Shown here piece by piece: positions 41,071-42,967 of a DNA stretch of 42,967 bases (within the stretch, counting starts at the first letter, position 1; every line of letters starts with the position of its first letter). A program made the translations under genes and the position numbers. Source of the stretch: an uncultured Rhodocyclaceae bacterium (GTDB lineage: Bacteria; Pseudomonadota; Gammaproteobacteria; Burkholderiales; Rhodocyclaceae); NCBI GenBank assembly GCA_900549295.1, contig URNG01000013.1, forward strand, positions 1 through 42,967, given 5' to 3'. A model generated the notes under the pieces. It was given only the letters and a program-made list of their open reading frames with translations. It was not told the DNA's origin and did no database searches.

Positions 41071-42967
41071 TCCAGCGGGGCGAGCCGTGCCGCTCGCCCT
41101 GACTGGCCTGCGCTGGCTGCTGGCCACCCTGCTCGCCGCCCTGCTCATCGCCGACCGGCTTTTCCCGCTGCCGCCGGATGCGGCGGGAAATCAACGGCGC
41201 GGGGTGCAGCTCGTGCTGGCCAGAGACGGCACGCCATTGCGCGCCTTTCCGGACGAGCGGCACATCTGGCGGCACCCGGTGCGGCTGGACGAGGTTTCGC
41301 CGCGTTACGTGGAAGCGGTGCTGGCCTACGAGGATCGTTTTTTCTACTGGCATCCGGGCATCAATCCCGTCGCCCTGCTGCGCGCCGCCGGGCAGTGGCT
41401 GCGGCATGGCCGCATCGTCTCGGGCGGCTCGACCCTGAGCATGCAGGCGGCGCGCCTGTTGACACCCACTCCGCGCAGCGTGGGCGGCAAACTCCGGCAA
41501 ATCTTGCGCGCCCTGCAACTGGAACTGCATCTCTCAAAAAAGGAAATCCTCGAGCTTTACCTGACGCGCGCGCCGATGGGCGGCGTGCTGGAAGGCGTCG
41601 AAGCGGCCAGCCGCGCTTATCTGGGCAAACCCTCGCTGTCCCTCTCGCACGGCGAGGCCGCCTTGCTCGCCGTGTTGCCGCAGGCACCTTCCCGCCTGCG
41701 CCCGGACCGCTACCCGCAGGCCGCGCAGCAAGCCCGCGACAAGGTGCTGGATCGCCTGCGCCCGCGCTGGGGCCAGGCCGTCACGGACGATGCCCGGCAG
41801 GAGCCGGTGATCGCCCAGGCCATCCGCGAGCCGCTGCTCGCGCCGCTCTTCGCCGAACGGATGCGCCGCCGCCATCCCGGCCTAGCGCGCATCGAGAGCA
41901 CGCTGGACGTGGCGGCGCAAAGCCTGGTCGAGCAGTTGCTCGCCAGCCGCCTGACGCTGCTGCCGCCGCGCGTTTCCCTGGCCGCACTGGTGGTGGACAA
42001 CCGCAGCATGGAAATCCGCGCCTACGCCGGCTCGGCCGATTTTTCCGACAACACCCGTTTTGCCCACGTGGACATGGTGCAGGCGCGGCGTTCGCCCGGC
42101 TCGACGCTGAAACCCTTCCTCTACGGCATGGCGCTCGACGCCGGCCTGATCCACTCGGAATCGCTGCTCTCCGACGTGCCGCAGTCCTTCGACGGCTACC
42201 AGCCGGGAAATTTTCAGGCGGATTTTTCCGGCCCGGTGAGCGTCACCGAAGCCTTGCGCCAATCGCTCAACGTGCCGGCGGTCGAGGTGCTCGACCATCT
42301 GGGGCCGCAGAATTTCACCACCGCGCTGCGCGCCGGCGGCCTCAAACTCGATCTGCCCCAGGGCGCGGAACCCAATCTTTCGGTCATCCTGGGCGGCGCC
42401 GCCACCCGTCTGGAAGACCTGGTCGGCGCTTATCGCGCCCTGGCGCAAGGCGGCCTTGCCGCCAAGCCCCGCTATCGGATTGGCGAGGCCTTGCAGGAGA
42501 GCCGCCTGCTGAGCGCCGGGGCCGCCTTCATCGTCCGCGACCTGCTGGAAACCGGCGGGCCGGTCGGGCGGCACGTCGAGCCGGGCATTGCGGCGCGCCG
42601 CGGCATCGCCTGGAAAACCGGCACCAGCTTCGGTTTCCGCGACGCCTGGGCGATCGGCGTCAACGACCGCTACAGCATCGGCGTCTGGGTGGGGCGGCCG
42701 GACGGCACGCCGAATCCCGGCTTTTTTGGCGCGAACATCGCCGCGCCGCTCCTGGTCGATATTTTTTCTGCCATCGACACGCCCGCCGCCGTCGACCGCC
42801 AACCGCCCGCCAGCGTCACGGCGGCGCGCATCTGCTGGCCGCTTGGCCTGCGCCGCAGAGACACGCCGCCCGCACTGTGCCACCGCGAACGCACGGCCTG
42901 GCTGCTCAACGGCGTCGCGCCGCCCACTTTTCCCGACCGCCTGCGCCCCGGCCCGGCCCGCCATACC
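41051..42967 (+). CDS. pbpC: Penicillin-binding protein 1C (cut by window edge)
   Basis: PBP1C is a bifunctional murein synthase partner of the alpha-2-macroglobulin. The frame is open from ATG 41051 to the last base (639 codons, no stop). An N-terminal membrane helix is followed by the GT51 domain with catalytic Glu94 in AYEDRFFYWHPG, GGSTLSMQAARLL and LYLTRAPMGG. The transpeptidase domain has Ser351-T-L-K354, Ser405-L-N407 and K522-T-G524. The C-terminal domain is beginning when the window stops. A later GTG could also be the start. Confidence 0.94.
   Translation, partial: MGRSVIDPAGRAVPLALTGLRWLLATLLAALLIADRLFPLPPDAAGNQRRGVQLVLARDGTPLRAFPDERHIWRHPVRLDEVSPRYVEAVLAYEDRFFYWHPGINPVALLRAAGQWLRHGRIVSGGSTLSMQAARLLTPTPRSVGGKLRQILRALQLELHLSKKEILELYLTRAPMGGVLEGVEAASRAYLGKPSLSLSHGEAALLAVLPQAPSRLRPDRYPQAAQQARDKVLDRLRPRWGQAVTDDARQEPVIAQAIREPLLAPLFAERMRRRHPGLARIESTLDVAAQSLVEQLLASRLTLLPPRVSLAALVVDNRSMEIRAYAGSADFSDNTRFAHVDMVQARRSPGSTLKPFLYGMALDAGLIHSESLLSDVPQSFDGYQPGNFQADFSGPVSVTEALRQSLNVPAVEVLDHLGPQNFTTALRAGGLKLDLPQGAEPNLSVILGGAATRLEDLVGAYRALAQGGLAAKPRYRIGEALQESRLLSAGAAFIVRDLLETGGPVGRHVEPGIAARRGIAWKTGTSFGFRDAWAIGVNDRYSIGVWVGRPDGTPNPGFFGANIAAPLLVDIFSAIDTPAAVDRQPPASVTAARICWPLGLRRRDTPPALCHRERTAWLLNGVAPPTFPDRLRPGPARHT

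Noticed and set aside
1..42967. CRISPR arrays, tRNA or rRNA genes, prophage, toxin-antitoxin or defence systems
   Set aside because: None was recognised by eye; no regularly spaced repeats, clover-leaf signatures, phage structural genes or defence-type gene pairs were seen.

Overview
The window is a stretch of high-GC bacterial chromosome (about 60-65% GC by eye) that reads as a betaproteobacterium, most likely of the Rhodocyclales or a close relative. The evidence is the betaproteobacterial neighbourhoods: rpsP-rimM-trmD, ilvBNC followed by pssA, lptFG divergent from pepA-holC, yceD-rpmF-plsX-fabHDG-acpP-fabF, rplM-rpsI, a DUF6776-like gene with a bactofilin gene and erpA, and an alpha-2-macroglobulin gene joined to pbpC. 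Almost everything is housekeeping. No CRISPR array, prophage, rRNA or tRNA was recognised.

Layout. 1-1100: leftward rpsP-rimM-trmD; trmD breaks off after about 59 codons and the first ~80 bases are unrelated sequence. 1170-3025: a PilZ-like protein of unknown role and a DUF2069-type membrane protein. 3022-7211 (leftward): ilvB, ilvN, ilvC, pssA. 7345-9929: an RDD membrane protein facing lptF-lptG. 10015-13991 (rightward): pepA, holC, a small acidic protein and nadB, facing a YgfX-like gene. 14437-20590 (leftward): the fatty-acid and phospholipid precursor operon yceD-rpmF-plsX-fabH-fabD-fabG-acpP-fabF, from a clear sigma-70 promoter. 20626-21995: a yceF-type maf gene and a chimeric ORF joining half a SAM-methyltransferase to most of SlmA. 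22000-23700: an AT-richer patch with an orphan lipoprotein and a decayed IS5-family (IS427-type) element. 23714-26450: ypjD/ccsA-like, ffh and a small membrane protein. 26505-30638: a lytic transglycosylase and proS (leftward), rppH, a CNP1-like gene and coq7 (rightward). 30696-32588: an OsmC-family gene, a 559-bp non-coding gap with a candidate small RNA, then rplM-rpsI with clear promoter and terminator. 32688-35839: DUF6776-like, bactofilin, erpA, HDOD protein, msrQ. 35977-end: alpha-2-macroglobulin and pbpC, cut by the window edge.

The strongest irregularity is a set of four breaks in otherwise well-conserved genes, all in GC-rich Gly/Pro codons: trmD ends at GGGP and joins foreign-looking sequence; fabF carries a 31-bp insertion whose exact removal restores a 411-aa enzyme; the methyltransferase gene is fused to headless slmA across a G/C homopolymer; and rpsI carries about 18 extra in-frame codons in its conserved glycine loop. 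Assembly error at GC-rich hairpins is the simplest explanation for most of these, but the in-frame rpsI insertion could be real. The best candidate for new biology is the gap before rplM. It holds a perfect 10-3-10 palindrome, a hairpin exposing an anti-Shine-Dalgarno CCTCCTC loop, and a strong intrinsic terminator that lies upstream of the rplM promoter, so it must end a separate transcript.
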